DNA of 64,000 nucleotides from Knoxdaviesia capensis. Its lineage: Eukaryota; Ascomycota; Sordariomycetes; Microascales; Gondwanamycetaceae. The notes beneath the pieces are model-generated. The model saw only the letters and a program-made list of their open reading frames with translations. It made no database searches and was not told the DNA's origin. The translations under genes were made by a program, and so were the position numbers. The stretch lies in the NCBI GenBank assembly GCA_001510575.1, contig LNGK01000005.1, positions 1,344,466 through 1,408,465 on the forward strand. Direction: 5' to 3'. Below, piece by piece: positions 46,763-59,360 of the stretch. Each line of letters begins with the position of its first letter. Within the stretch, counting starts at the first letter, position 1.

Positions 46763-47122
46763 ATGTCGTCTCCCATCCAGCAGCAAATGAAGGCCGAGCC
46801 GGCCCCCGAGATGCCCACCGGCACCACCGCCATGGAGCAGCCTGTATGTCTCCGGCGAGGAGTCGCTTCATCTTCTCCCCGAGCAAGAGCTAAAATGCTA
46901 ACACTCTTTTTCCTTTTCTATCAGCGCCCCGTCGAAGCCATGTCGGTCGAGAACTCGCGCCTGCGTGGAGGAGCCGGCGGTGTAAGTCTCCGTCCCCAAC
47001 CCTCTTTCCCCGCAAACTCCCTCATCCACCCGCTAACCCTCTTCTTCGCATCTTGACAGGACATCTGCTGCGGAATCTGCGCCGGTCTGGCCTGCTTCGA
47101 GTGCCTCGAGTGCTGCTGCTAA
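46763..47122 (+). CDS. CYSTM-like small Cys-rich tail-anchored protein
   Basis: Three exons, 46763-46843, 46925-46981 and 47060-47122, all phase 0, give 66 residues; the donors GTATGT and GTAAGT are consensus. The N-terminal two-thirds is polar and Pro/Glu/Met-rich; the last 20 residues, DICCGICAGLACFECLECCC, form the Cys-rich membrane module of the CYSTM type. Members in yeast and plants are small tail-anchored proteins linked to stress tolerance and metal or toxin resistance; the exact job here is unknown. The final exon is 21 codons. It converges on Arl1. Confidence 0.8.
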
Positions 47123-48650
47123 GCCCACCACGCCCACCGAGCTACTCTGCTCGACCACATATAATTGTTCTGTGTTCTCTGTCGGTTTAGGGGGTTGTTT
47201 TAATCCCACCGCGGGGGAAGAGTCTTTGATCCTCTCTTTGGACTCGGGAGAATTCCGGAGTTCCTGCTGTTTGCTTTTATATTTCCAACTTTTCGTTTAT
47301 CTTTTTGGTTTCAACCTTTTTTCGGCCCCCGAAATCAAGCGCCCCCGCGGATCCGCAAGAGCTCCGCCTTGGCATCACCGAATGCTGCGCCAAGCCCGGA
47401 TCCTACGAACTTTACGAACATCGTTTTTTTTTTCTGTCTCCTTAATCCTAAACCCGTGCACAAAGTGCATCCCTGAGAATATATATATCCACTCCTTTGT
47501 GTCTTTTCTTTTCGTTCCTATTTCAAATCTCGTCTCTTCTAAACTGTCGGCCCAGTGCATATACCTATTGATATATACACGGTACCTCGCCCAATGCTAG
47601 CTAGCCTTGTGAAGCTCTGTTTCTGTCTGTTTCCCTCTCGACACTGTGTCGTGCCACGTCGTGCCATGTCGTGACTTCGCGCGGTTTTTTTTTTTTTCAA
47701 GCTTCCTTTGCCTTACCAGACGTGTTCCCGCATTCCTAACCGCTAACCCACGTAAATTTTCCGATTCTACTGGGGCCCAGACACACTTGGCATGACTCTC
47801 TTTTGTTTTTTTGCCTCCTGTTACGAAGAATGCAACACGGAGCTTGTAACATTCCGCATCTGGGCAGGAGAATTCTAGCGGGTTGCACCAGACACGCATG
47901 AGCTGTTCCGAGCGATAGTGCGCAAGATAAGAAAGAAAGAAAAAAGCGTACGCCCTGCAGATATATTAAAACGGAAGGATTTGACAACACGAAAACAAGA
48001 AAACCAAAAAGTGTAGGTTCGGCTTGAGAAAAACAGACAAAAGCGAGGAATGCGGGATGGCGAGGACACAATCAGGCATTACGTCCATGCGCCTGCTCAA
48101 GAACGAAACAGGCGGGAAACAACCGAAAAACAGTGCCACTCGGTCCCGTCTTGCTCAATGATATATATAGATGAGAGATATAAAAACGTCCTCTAGAACG
48201 CCACCCAAGGTGCGCTCATCAGTATCTCAATGGCCCCTTACTCCCCAACATATGCAACGTAGAGGCCTCTCCTCTCAGCTTGGCTTGTACTCCAAACAAG
48301 TCCAGAACCTGCGCTCTTACAACTGAAATCACTCTGTGGGTCCCAGGTTCACGAGATCGGCAGCCCACAGAATTTCACATGCTGAAGGTGTTCAGCATCC
48401 ACTTCACCACAGGATATAATATGGAAAAATAAGACAAGAAAAAAAACAACATTCTTGTAGGTGTCGGATGGAGTTCGGTTTATTGGTAGAGATTGTATGG
48501 TGGTTGAGGTCGTCGCTGCCCACACTAGGTCTCCGTCCACACACCATGTTCTCCAATCGCGCGGTAGAGCCCGCTTGCACGATTCAAGAGCCACGGCGAG
48601 GTCGGGGGCGGGGCGGGGATCAGCGTCTCGGTCGTGGATTCGGAGGTATT
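47123..48650. other. Convergent 3' region between the Cys-rich peptide gene and Arl1
   Basis: T-rich sequence follows the peptide gene stop and may be a long 3' UTR. No coding frame has family similarity. TATATATA occurs near 47482 and 48161. Confidence 0.5.
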
Positions 48651-49619
48651 CTAGTCCTGGTTCACGGTTCCCTGTAGAAGCAGAAAACAGAAAGAAGAGT
48701 CAGTAATCGAAGACAAAAGAAGAAGCCCGCCAGGGAGACAAGCTCGGTAGAACATGGGACATCAGGAAACTCACCACAAGCCAGTCCATGCCCTCGTTGA
48801 CACCGCTGCCGTCTATCGCCGAACAGGCCACGATGGTCCAGTTACGGTCACGCAGCTCGGCCAGCCGCAACGCCTCGGAGATTTCGCCCGCGCCCTTGGC
48901 CCCCGGCTGGTCCTGCTTGTTGGCAAACACCAGCAGCGCCGCCTCCTTCAGCTCCTCCTCCTGTAGCATCGCGCGCAGTTCGTCGGCCGCCGTCTGTAAC
49001 CGTTCGATATCGGTCGAGTCGATCACGAAAATCACCGCCGCCGTGTTCGCATAGTAGCACCGCCAATACGGCCGGATGCTGGTTTGGCCGCCGAGATCCT
49101 GTTCGAGAGATTCCCGTTAGTTAGCCGAGCCCTCTGCCGGAAGTTCCGTTCCTCCACCAGGATTGTAGGGGGGGGGGGAACCAGGTGTATCCGGACTCGC
49201 TGCTTGCACGTGCGTGACGCCGGCCCGGCTCTCGCAAGAGAAAGGACATACCCAGACGTTAAAGTGAAGATTCTTGTATGTTACTGATTCGACATTGAAT
49301 CCGATTGTTGGTATCGTCGTCACAACCTCGCCGATCTGTGGTTCCAGTCCAGTTTGTCAGCAGCCTGCATAACGGCACCATCATTCATAAGCGCTAGATC
49401 TCTCTGCTTACCTTTAATCTGTACAGAAGAGTCGTCTTTCCGGCGTTATCCTAGAGTGACATCATGACAAAACAGCCGGCAGGTTAGAAGGCTGGACGCA
49501 TCGGTGAAACCCAGGATTCAAGGCCACGGCTCAGGGCGCCTTACAAGACCTAATATCAAGATTCGGATCTCCTTTTTCGACCACACCAGGCCCGACAGCC
49601 AAGACATAGAGGCACCCAT
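48651..49619 (-). CDS. ARL1: ARF-like GTPase Arl1
   Basis: Five exons, 49619-49545, 49450-49412, 49335-49252, 49098-48775 and 48671-48651, give 180 residues. MGASMS supplies the N-myristoylation glycine. The G1 loop GLDNAGKTT is split between exons 1 and 2; IPTIGFNVE is switch I; WDLGGQ (split between exons 3 and 4) and SIRPYWRCYYANT are switch II typical of Arl1; NKQD and CSA complete the nucleotide site. The last exon codes only GTVNQD plus stop. Arl1 acts at the trans-Golgi, recruiting GRIP-domain golgins, and in yeast is itself recruited by Arl3, whose homologue lies about 17 kb to the left. Introns are short with GTAAGG, GTAAGC, GTATGT and GTGAGT donors. Confidence 0.92.
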
Positions 49620-50644
49620 TTTGGATAGTGGAGAGGGAGGTGTGTGCGGATGTGTGTTTGTTTGTTTGTGTTGGGAGGGTATCTCGAGTCGTCCAAACAA
49701 ACACGCAGAAACGCGGTGAATCGGTGGAGCAAATGAGAGGTGGGAGTCCCAGGGGAAGATCACGATGAATAGGAAGACGCTCGAACAGGGGTGGTTTCAG
49801 GAGGCGAAAGAGGAATATCGAAGAGGGAGAGAGGGAGAGAACGGTTGTGTGTATGTGTCGGTGAAGATATAAAGCTTCTCTCGTTATCAGGTAGCAGCGA
49901 TGACGAGAGGAGATCCGGTTTGCAGTTGGCGATTCAGAACAATGAATAACAGGAGGAGGATTCTTATTAATTCCGGGCCCGGCATAGTTCCTTGTGGCAA
50001 CTGAAGACTTGGCGCCATGTGCGATTCGGTGTCCTTCCAGCCAGCATGCGACTCATTAGTCAGATCTGAATAAGAGGTGTCGGGACTTAGGGTATAACCC
50101 GGCATTGGGGTTAGGGCTGGTTCGACCACGACATCTCTAGGCGACCTGTAACGTCACTCGGGCGTGTATCACTTTTCATGAAATTGCAAACGAGATAAAG
50201 GTACTCATCCTGTTCGTACAGAGTGTGAAGAACTGCTCCCACTCTCTGAAGTCCCCGAACCTTTTTGAATAAACCACTATCGACACATAGCTGTCAGATT
50301 TGGCGGTGTCAGTCACTGCTGAAAATCAACTTGTCCAGTTTATAGATAAATCATACATCATTCTTTCATTTACTATTAAAAAGCGAAAGCACAAACAATT
50401 CAAACCGAAACCGAAAACCAAGAATATTCCAATACCCTCAGCGCACTGCCGAGGTCAAGATCAGTGAGTGAGTGCCGTGACTACGGAAAGCTCAATATGC
50501 CGTTACGAGAGAAGAAAAAGAAAACCCAAGAAAGAGAGTGTGTATATGAATGGTGAGTGGTGAAAGGAAGGAAAGGAAAGACCATTGAACTGGAAAGCGG
50601 AAGACAAGATAAATTAAGAGGCGAGTTTGTCGTGGTCCGGGAGT
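49620..50644. other. Upstream region of Arl1 and 3' side of the MFS gene
   Basis: Contains the probable Arl1 promoter (a TTTATATC element on the minus strand near 49867-49874) and an A-rich stretch at about 50360-50425. No gene is evident. Confidence 0.5.
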
Positions 50645-52427
50645 CTATTTTGTGTACGCGCTCCGGCCCCGGATGGCCGGGCCAAACTTGAACAGAATCC
50701 ACGGGATCGGCAGCAGGACCAGCGAAACGAAGCCCACAAGGCTGCAGGACCAGTCAATGCCAAGACGTTGGTACACTACAAAGATTTGGGTTAGAGATCT
50801 GACGAATACAGATGTATACAGCAGTGGCGATAAGAACTTACTCTGAAGAGTGAAGAGGGGGAACGCTCCGGCGAAGCCGTAGCGAGCCAGCGAGTTGGCT
50901 CCAGCAGCGCTGGCAACCACGGTGGGCGGGTAAGCGTCGGTGACATACTGCATCATGCTGACGAAGATGCATAGGTTGCCCCAGGCAAAGGGGATGATCG
51001 CCGCCGCCGGGCTGACCCACGAGATATCAGCACGGGCGGTCCAGGCGAACCAGAACAGGCCGATGGGCAGGCCGATCGAGCCGAACATGGCGGGATACAG
51101 GCGCTGCTCGGGGGGCACGCAGTTGGCGGGGTACTTGTGGATCTGCTTGCGGTAGATGAGCGCGTCGCACAGCACGACGTTGACCAGGCCGAGCAGGCAG
51201 CCGATGACGATCGACAGGAACACGAGGCCGCTCTGCTCGAGGGTGAAGCGGTACACGGTGCCGAAGGTGTACGGGACGGCCGCGAAGAAGCTGAACAGCG
51301 TGCCGAACTCGACCGAGATGTACAGGCAGCAGAAGCCGACGATCGGGTCGGTGAACAGCATGTGCAGCGGCCGCACCAGCGCCGTCTTGAAGAAGTTGCT
51401 GAACCACGCCCGCCGCGACGTGCGCGCCACCGGCTTCTCCGGGTCGGCGTTCTGCTTGGCCAGCCGCCGCTGGATCGCCGGGTGGAACGTCTCCTCCGCC
51501 AGCAGCGTGATGGCGAAGGTGGCCACGGCGAAGAACATCAGCGTCCACTGTGTCCAGCGCCAACCCTTGCGGGCGACCACAAACGATCCGATGATCGGCC
51601 TGTGTAAGTGTAACGATGGGTGGGCATTTAGTACTTCTTTTTCTTTTCTTGCCTCGGCCACCACCTTGACACGTATACGAATCGTGACTTACCCCAGACC
51701 AGGACCGAAGAACGGAACAAGGATCACAACAGCTGACGCCGGTCCACGCTTCTCAGAACGGTAGATATCGGCCAGTGACCCAGCTGAGAGTGCCAGGGGC
51801 GCACTCCAGCCGAGGCCACTCATGAAGCGCATGAAGCACAAGCCGCCGAAGTTGTGCACCAAGGCGGCACCCAGACAGAACGCAGCACCCAGCGGCACAG
51901 AGAGGAGGTAGACGTAGTGGCGACCGAGGGTTTCGGACAGCGGCGAGCTGACCATCGGGCCGAGGGCCAGCGCGAACACGTAGAGCGTCAGTGGCAGGAT
52001 GGCGGCGGTGCTACTGACACCGAACTCCTGCATGATGGGGCCATGAGCAGGACTGCTGATGGAAGTTCCGATCGATCTAGTCGGGTGAAAAGAGACAACA
52101 AAAACACTGGTTAGTTTTGGGGGGGGGCGACGACATTCTCCAGGGTTTCCTTCCCCTCCCCTCTGTCGCCATCGTTCAGCCTTACCCTAGCAAGCACCCA
52201 GCACACAACATGGCCACCACGCGGGTCTTCTTTCCACTGGGCCAGTTGTGCGGATTGTGCGGGTCTGTCTCCCACGCAGCTTCCACAGAGAGGTTCTGGA
52301 TGATGATCTCCTCTTTCACGATGCTGCTGTCGTGTTCGCTGAGAGCCTCGACGTCGATCGACCGCCTCCGGTCTTCGTTGGCCGCCAGGCCGTTGGGGTA
52401 TGTAGAGATATGCGTGGTGGAGTCCAT
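50645..52427 (-). CDS. MFS transporter, DHA1 drug:H+/polyamine antiporter type
   Basis: Four exons, 52427-52186, 52076-51693, 51599-50842 and 50775-50645, give 504 residues. The soluble N-terminus has the sequence DPHNPHNWPSGKK, typical of the fungal DHA1 group that includes Tpo1/Flr1-like pumps. Membrane segments follow: the joins read AGCLLGSIGTSISSPAHGP and FGPGLGPIIGSFVVA, and LSETLGRHYVY is motif A of DHA1. The central loop (EETFHPAIQRRLAKQNADPE) and second half (MQYVTDAYPPTVVASAAGAN) also match. Expect 12 segments in the plasma membrane and proton-driven export of drugs, polyamines or metabolites; the substrate cannot be told. No biosynthetic genes sit beside it. TATATATCC on the minus strand about 200 bases upstream may be its TATA box. 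Confidence 0.88.
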
Positions 52428-55400
52428 TATGATGATGATGATGATATAAGTATAGAAGATATGCCGTGTAGTAGATGCAGGGAACCTCCCAGACTGATGA
52501 GTATTGAAAGAGAGAATAGTCTAGAGCGAAGATTGCGTGAACCTTAGAGAGGAAAGGAAAGGAAGAAGAGAGGAAGAAAGGAGAAAGCAGGAGGCGAGAA
52601 GATTCCAACGGTCCCGGTTATAAGGATATATATGCAGTATAATTCACTCGTGTGAGTCCCTAGATACGCGGCGGTGGAATTCCGGGTCGAGGAACGTCTC
52701 TGTGTGTGGATGGATGTCTGTCTTTGAACAACTCAACTATCCAAGGGGGGAGAGACAAGATAAAATAAGGGAAGGGGCCTCGAGACAACTATATACTTAC
52801 ATCACATGTCTCTATCTTCCGGCCCTTAAGCACCATTAGTGTTTTACCTGGCTATACTGTGAGATTCTCCGATGTTTCAACAACCCATCAACACACACAC
52901 CTCTCTTGCAGTGTGCCCCGTTACCTGCGCACCCTCCAGCTGGTGCCGCTGCCACTGCTGCTGCTGCTGCTGCTGCTCTCCCTCTCTCTTACCCACCCAG
53001 CCACATACTTGATCCGCTCTGCATGCCGATATTCCGGTCCGGACCCGGACACAAGAGAGAGGGCCTTTGGAAAAAAGATTTGTTACAGAGTCTGGTCTGC
53101 TCACAGTTCATTCCAGGGTCTCTCTGTATGTAAGCTGACCGTCTCTGTTCTCCACCACACACCTGTACACGTCCGTGTGGTTCACAAATTCACGGCTGGG
53201 CGCAAGCAGGGGCCGGAGACAAAAACAGGTGGCCCCGTCCCGGTCCCATTCTGCACACCACAAGGGTCCATTTCTTTTTCGTCTCCGCTCGTCGTGCTGA
53301 TTTGGCGCCGCCATCTCGTCTCTCCACACTAGAGGCGGTGTTTCTTATATCCTGAGCATCTACACGTTCCTAGGCCCGCCTAGCAAGGCTTACTGATATC
53401 CACTAGCCACGAACGGGAACGACCGATGGGTTTCTGTTTATGTTCCTACACAACTACCCTGTGGCTTTAAACTCGAGATTGCGTCGGACAACCCACCAAT
53501 GAACTGGACAACATGCCCGTTTAACGGGTTACATGTTATGCTCGCAGACGGCGGTGTATCTTTTGGAACCACCCCCCTGTCGTTAGAAATTAGGTGTGCG
53601 ATCATGAAGGGAAAAAAAAAAAAGCAAACGTCCGTGGATGAACGGATGTTCTGTCCTGGTGGATGCACGTCCAGAGAGAGACAGAGAAAGAGAGCCTGAG
53701 CAGAAAAGTCAAAGCAACAAATGAAGACATGCAAGAATACAGCCTCTTCTCCTCCCGGACCGTTATAGACTCTTCCGAGAGCTTGTTTCCGGTGGCAAGC
53801 TTCGATGGGTCCCTGTGTGTGAGGCAGTGATTCTGACATTTGCGGGCCGAGATGGTACGGGGCCTGCGATAGTCCAGGTAACTTGCATTGTGAAGTGCCC
53901 AAACACAGCCTCGAGACCGTCAGATAATGAGGCTATTCGAAGGAGCTTTCCAGAGTTTCATTTCTATAATTATAACCAGGGTTCTAAATAACACCTTGGA
54001 CGACGCGTTCAGCCAAGCTTGCACCGAGAGGAAACGGGGTGTTCGCAGGGTTTGATTGCCATGCCACCACCTGTTCTCTTGAAAACATCAGCCGCCGCGA
54101 GATGCCAAAAGAAACACCGAGTGTTGCCGAGGGAAATACACGCTTAGCTGGTATTCTTAGACATGGCTGAGACTGCAGATAATCGCTCGAGTCAAGTCAT
54201 GGATGAGGTGTCCCGACCCATAAGGCTTGCCGAGACGGATTGTTTCTGTTTTCTTTCCCTTTTCTTCTTTTCTTCACGATTGTCTTTTTGGGATTGGCGG
54301 CACCTGGGATGTCTCCGACCCAGGGACGGACACATTGTCGACCGTTAGATCGATCGCATAGGCACCATAAACGATCATGTCGTAGCAAAGAAGGGGCAAC
54401 CAAGAGCCTCAACCGCAGGCCGGCGTGTTGGGCTGTGATGAACTATTGGATTCGCGCTGTTATCTGTCAAATGTCTTCCCAAAGATAAGCCAACTCGCCT
54501 GCGTCATTCTCGCAGGGCTAAAGCGACCTTTAGACCGCCCTAAATGAGGCGTCCGATCCACCCATATCAACACCGCCGAAAAGGGAGAAGGCCTTGGAGA
54601 GAGAGAAAAAAAAGATAATAGACCGCCAGGCTATCTTGCAGGCAAGGGAGAGTCTTCGAGAGCACTTTAGGCGCACAAACTTCCCTTGATACCGGCGCAC
54701 TATCCCAATTAGTCTAGATCGTCGGAGGAGGGTGTCATTAGGGCGAAACGGCTTTTCGGCCGGGTTATAAAAATAGTTCGGCCCATTTGTGATGCAGCAG
54801 GGTGGTGTTTACCACCAATCAGTGGCAGTGTTGTTGTCTCGCATGTCCAGCCCTGTTATGGGTTGCCGGTTTTTCGGAGCCGAGCCTCACATTATTGCGG
54901 AGCAACACTAGAACCGTCCGTATCGGGTCTGCCGGCGGCACGGCATCGCAAGAAACGATGGCCTTCGGCGGGATGAGAGCGGCAAGCTAATGGGGACATG
55001 AAGTGCTGGAGGTATCGCCGATAGCAGCGAAGACGGACAAAGTCCCCGATATTGCCCTCATATAGCGCTGTGAGGGGGGAGCAATATGGCAATCTCGAAG
55101 GAAGCTCAGCCACAGATTGGGTTGAAACATCCCTGCGGGAATTTGGTGCTGACGGCGCCAACTAACCCATGAATTTGGCCCGAACTTCTTTGCATTCGGT
55201 CGAGATGACCTGGGTCGAAATCTAGATGTGGCCACTTACTGTCTGTTTCCTTGGCCTGATTAGTGCTGACGCTGGTGGAGCCGAGTCTGACATGCTGGAG
55301 CCGAGTCAACTTGAAATCAGGGTTTCCGGGCCACTCATTTCGTGGTATACTTCGTATTGCTGGGACAATAATAGCTAGGGAAGGGGAAATGAATACACGT

Positions 55401-57527
55401 AAACACCACAGGGCCGAAGACCACAGTACTTAGATGGAGCACGGGTAACCAGACAGCAAATTGGAGGGGAAAATTGGAGGAGATCAAGACACGCGTCACT
55501 TGTATTTGGCGTCGGTAAATAAGTTGCATGAGGAAATTGATGACTGAAAGATGAAGGGAAAGAAAGGGGAGACAGCAAGAAGGAAATATATGGCAGCGAT
55601 ATTCAGAGGCAACCCGTGACAAAGCCGAATAACGCATAGTCAGCTGAGAACAGAAAGTCTCACGAGAAGGCGGCAGCGGGAGCCAAAACAGGAAAGAATG
55701 GGCAGGAAAATGGAAAGTGCTGTACGTAAAAGATTCAATCGTCAAATTGCACTTTCCACATGACATAAGAGGCGGCAGAACGCGGCGCTTATATCTAGGC
55801 GGTAGACGCGTTCGAAACGACAAGAACATCATTAGGCTTCAACCACACTTACATCATAGAGCGAGGCGAGAACCGCAATCTGCGATTTTTAATTGAGCCA
55901 GAACTAGAACGTTCGGAAAGGGGAGACAGCATTCTCCGGTTCCGCCCTGGTTTTGGGCACTCACAAAATGTACACATAGTGTACACGGAAAAAAAAAAAG
56001 TCTTCGGAAATGCACTAACCACGGCTGATCATATAATCGAAGAATCGCTGCCCCCCCCTACCAGAACGCCGGCCCCACCATCGGCACAGACTGGACATAC
56101 TAATCAGAAAATCAAAACCGAAATACTCGGGAGATGCCCTAGCGAACCCGCAGAGCGACTTTTCTGTTTCCCACCGTCGGAACCTTGAAGCCACGTCTTC
56201 CGTTGCTTTTGTGCTTTCTAAGCTAGATACTGAAAGGCTGCCGTCGTCACTGCTCGTTTGCACTTGGTCGTTGTGGTGGTGGTCATCGGTCATCGATGGC
56301 TGTAGACTCGCCGGTGTTTCGACTCGGTCTCTGAGTGATCTTACTCTGTCTCAACGCCGATGTTTCTGGATTTCTCAGCCGCGGGCTTTTTCGTCTTCAT
56401 CTTCTCCGGGACTGGCTAGAAGCGACAAATACTCATGAACTGTCACCAATGTCCCGACGTGTCCAAACAAGATCTGGCCCATGCAAGCCCGGCACAATAT
56501 TCCGCCATGAGGACCCCGACATGCGCGTCGCTCTAGTTACCTGCAGCCAGACCATGCATGTGAAATAGTGAACAGACCACAACCTCGCCGTTCTCTAGGG
56601 GCCCGTGTTCCTTGCCCGACATGGCTGCCGACCGATGAGTTAGTCGTCCTTCGTCTCCCTAGCATCATCGAGCTCTCCTCGTGGCTCAAGAATCACGAAA
56701 CCGGGCTGTTCGGATCGTACTGGAGCTCAATACGACTTGGCTCTGCACCGGTCCATCTTTGGCCACGAGGGTGTCCTAGAGAATGACGGAAGAAGGATCG
56801 TTCGAAGGTGAAGGGCACACTGGAGACGTGACATCGCCGACGACCGGTGAATAGGCGAAAGAGGAGCTCTTTTTTGACGTGATGGAGACTAAGATGCTCG
56901 GGGTGCATGCGCCGCATGGTTGAACAGCGAACACCACCATGTATCGCGCGGTAGGTCATTTCTTGTGGTGTGTTTGTCACTTGAATATGTGGTGGCCCCT
57001 TCAACCCCCAAAACCGCTTGATGGTGTGAGCGGCCACCTCCTTTTGCGCAACGTTCTACCGTCTTCCGGCCAGCCTGATGGTAGTTCCGCGTAAAGGCTC
57101 ATGCACACCGTTGCATATCTCCATATGGCACTACCTCATCGTGGTTGCGTGGGTTAGAAATCAATGTTGCTTGAGGACAATTACTAATTCTGTACAAGGG
57201 TGTTTGGCTCATGAATGCATATCTGTTCAGAATGATCAAGTTCGTCAACATGAGTATAAAGATTTCTCGGAATCCGACCTGCTTTTGATCATGTTCGGTT
57301 TATATCATCAGCATCATCACAATTGCAATCATCCGCAGCATCCACCTTGAAACCATCAGTGTCCTCTAACAGCTTCACCATCACAACATCCAGCAACCCG
57401 ATAGCCATTCTCAACTTCTTTGGCAACTTACATACCTGGACTCATTTCGCAGTTCCTCACCTAGATTTTCTGAACAGACTCACTTCTTTTCTCGTCCACT
57501 CCTCTTCTTGACAAGTCAATCAGCAAC
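52428..57527. other. 5.1 kb gene-poor region
   Basis: No convincing gene. Minus-strand frames at 53438-53902, 54987-55309 and 56015-56293 were inspected. The last, starting MTDDHHHNDQVQTSSDDGSL, is polar and protein-like but isolated. A CTG repeat lies at about 52957-52976. The right end holds the promoter of the SDR gene. No transposon domain or terminal repeat was recognised. Confidence 0.45.
57255..57261 (+). promoter_or_regulatory. Probable TATA box of the SDR reductase gene
   Basis: TATAAAG lies 273 bases before the start codon, followed by A/C-rich and pyrimidine-rich leader with many CATCA elements. Position is slightly distal but plausible with a long leader. Confidence 0.4.
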
Positions 57528-58619
57528 ATGTCTTCCAAGGGTACTGTCCTCCTGACCGGAATCAACGGCTACATTGCCGGCCGTGTCGCCGAATCCTACC
57601 TGAAGGCTGGCTTCAAGGTCCGCGGAACCGTGCGCGCCAAGAGCTCCGCCGCCAGCGTTGTGAAGGCCCTGTCCAGCTTCGGCGACAAGTTCGAGATCGT
57701 CGAGGTCCCCAACATCACCGTGCCCGGTGCGTTCGACGAGGCCATCAAGGGCGTCACCCAGGTGGCCCACTTGGCCACCCCGGTTTCCATGTCCCTGACG
57801 GAGGCCAAGCCGGCACTCGACATCGCTGTCAACGGAACCGTGCGCGCTCTTGAGTCGGCTGCCAAGGAGCCCTCGGTCAAGCACTTTGTTATCATGAGCT
57901 CAATCGCCGCCATCAGCAAGCCTGTCGAGGCTCCTTACACCTACACCGAGAAGGACTGGAACGACCCCATCATGAAGGTCATCGAGCAGTACGGCGATAA
58001 CTCCCCCGGACTGTACATCTATGCCGCCACCAAGTATGCTGCCGAGCGGGCCTTCTGGGACTTCCGGGACGAGAAGAAGCCGTCGTTCACCATGACCTCG
58101 ATCAACCCTGTGTAAGTGGAAAACGACATTCATAACACAAACAATTCCGTGGCTTGCTAACACGTACGTTTGTCTCATGTCTTCAGGTTCGTCTTCGGTC
58201 CTCCCCTGGCCGCCCCTGACTCTGCCGACAAGATTGGCATCACTTACAAGAGCGCCTTTGACGCTCTGGCCGGCGCCAGCCCCATGTCATTCCCGCCAAA
58301 CTGGTTTGTCGATGTGCGCGATGTCGCTAGAATGTTCGTCTTCTCGTCCGAGCACACTGACATCACCAACGGCGAGCGCTACCTCCTGTCCGCGCACTAT
58401 GTTCCCCCGCAGGCGTTCCTCGACGTTATGCGCGCGGCCTACCCCGACCGCAACGTTCTTGTCGGCGAGCCTGGCGTCGGATATAAGCCCGACTATACCG
58501 GTGTTGAGGACGTCCCTGTTTCTGATGGCTCAAAGGCTGTGCGCACCACTGGCCAGGACTACATCCCGTTCGTCAAGACCGTCATCGATACTATAAAGGC
58601 GCTTGAGCATCTGCTTTAA
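57528..58619 (+). CDS. Gre2-like NADPH-dependent extended SDR reductase
   Basis: Two exons, 57528-58111 and 58187-58619, give 338 residues. The Rossmann motif TGINGYIAGRV (G11, G14, A17) and the arginine-containing second strand (RGTVRAKSS) predict NADPH binding. The active site has Ser124/Ser125 in MSSIAAI, Tyr165 and Lys169 in YAATK. The join SINPVFVFGPPL and the substrate-side NWFVDVRDVARM match the dihydroflavonol-4-reductase-like family that includes yeast Gre2 (methylglyoxal/isovaleraldehyde reductase). It probably reduces aldehydes or ketones in the cytosol. Length matches the family (about 340). The single intron is 75 bases with a GTAAGT donor and GCTAAC branch point. Confidence 0.9.
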
Positions 58620-59360
58620 GTCGGCGTCGCTGGACGGGCTGGTGATCACACGATGGAGATGAAATTCGGGGTCATCTCATGATGACGTTTCCAATGGTTT
58701 TTGATAATAGTAATGACAGTGGGGATTATGATAGAAGATTTGTTTGATATGCATGGTCTGGCCCTCGTGGCATCTCAAGTTGCTGCGTGAAGAAAGTGAA
58801 TGCTGGTGTAATAACGAGATACAAGAAACGGACGGGAGTGTGTACGCCATGTGTGAGAGAGAAAATGGAAAGGAAAGAAAATAGTTTTACCAAACATTTT
58901 GAATGACCATGCTGCTGAAAAAACCCTTCACCAACGTAGGCAGACTGGTAAATGCGAAGGATGGAACCGACAAACGGAATCAGGCCAGGAGTTATCAGCA
59001 TGAACCCTAAATAACCCTTATTGTGTGCTTATCGCCGGCAAAACTCTGGGCCAAACCGGGAAAGCATCTTGGAAGTCATTGCCGCTTAATCATCGGCATT
59101 TTCAACATTTTGTGCTTCTCTTTGGTGGGCGTGACACTTTAGGGTGGATGGGCGAAAAATTTCAGGTTTTTGGCAGGAAATTTTTGGTCAGGGCTAGCCA
59201 GCCCTCTTTTCTGAAATCTGGTTGGCCAGAATATTCCCCCGTCACACGCCTTCTCCTCCATACATCCAAACTAATCACTCCCAGAAGAAGTCATCTCTCT
59301 TCTCTCCCACTCTTTCCTTTTTCCCTCATCATTTTCGCATCACAACCAACAACCGCCAAA
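58620..59360. other. Spacer between the SDR gene and RPL39
   Basis: Contains the SDR 3' region and the RPL39 promoter, with a CT-rich leader at about 59250-59335. AACCCTAAATAACCCTTA at 59003-59020 resembles a telomere-like or ribosomal-gene promoter element. No coding frame is supported. Confidence 0.5.

Noticed and set aside
52428..57527. Transposon or RIP-mutated repeat
   Set aside because: No transposase or reverse transcriptase motif, no terminal repeats and no marked A/T skew were seen.
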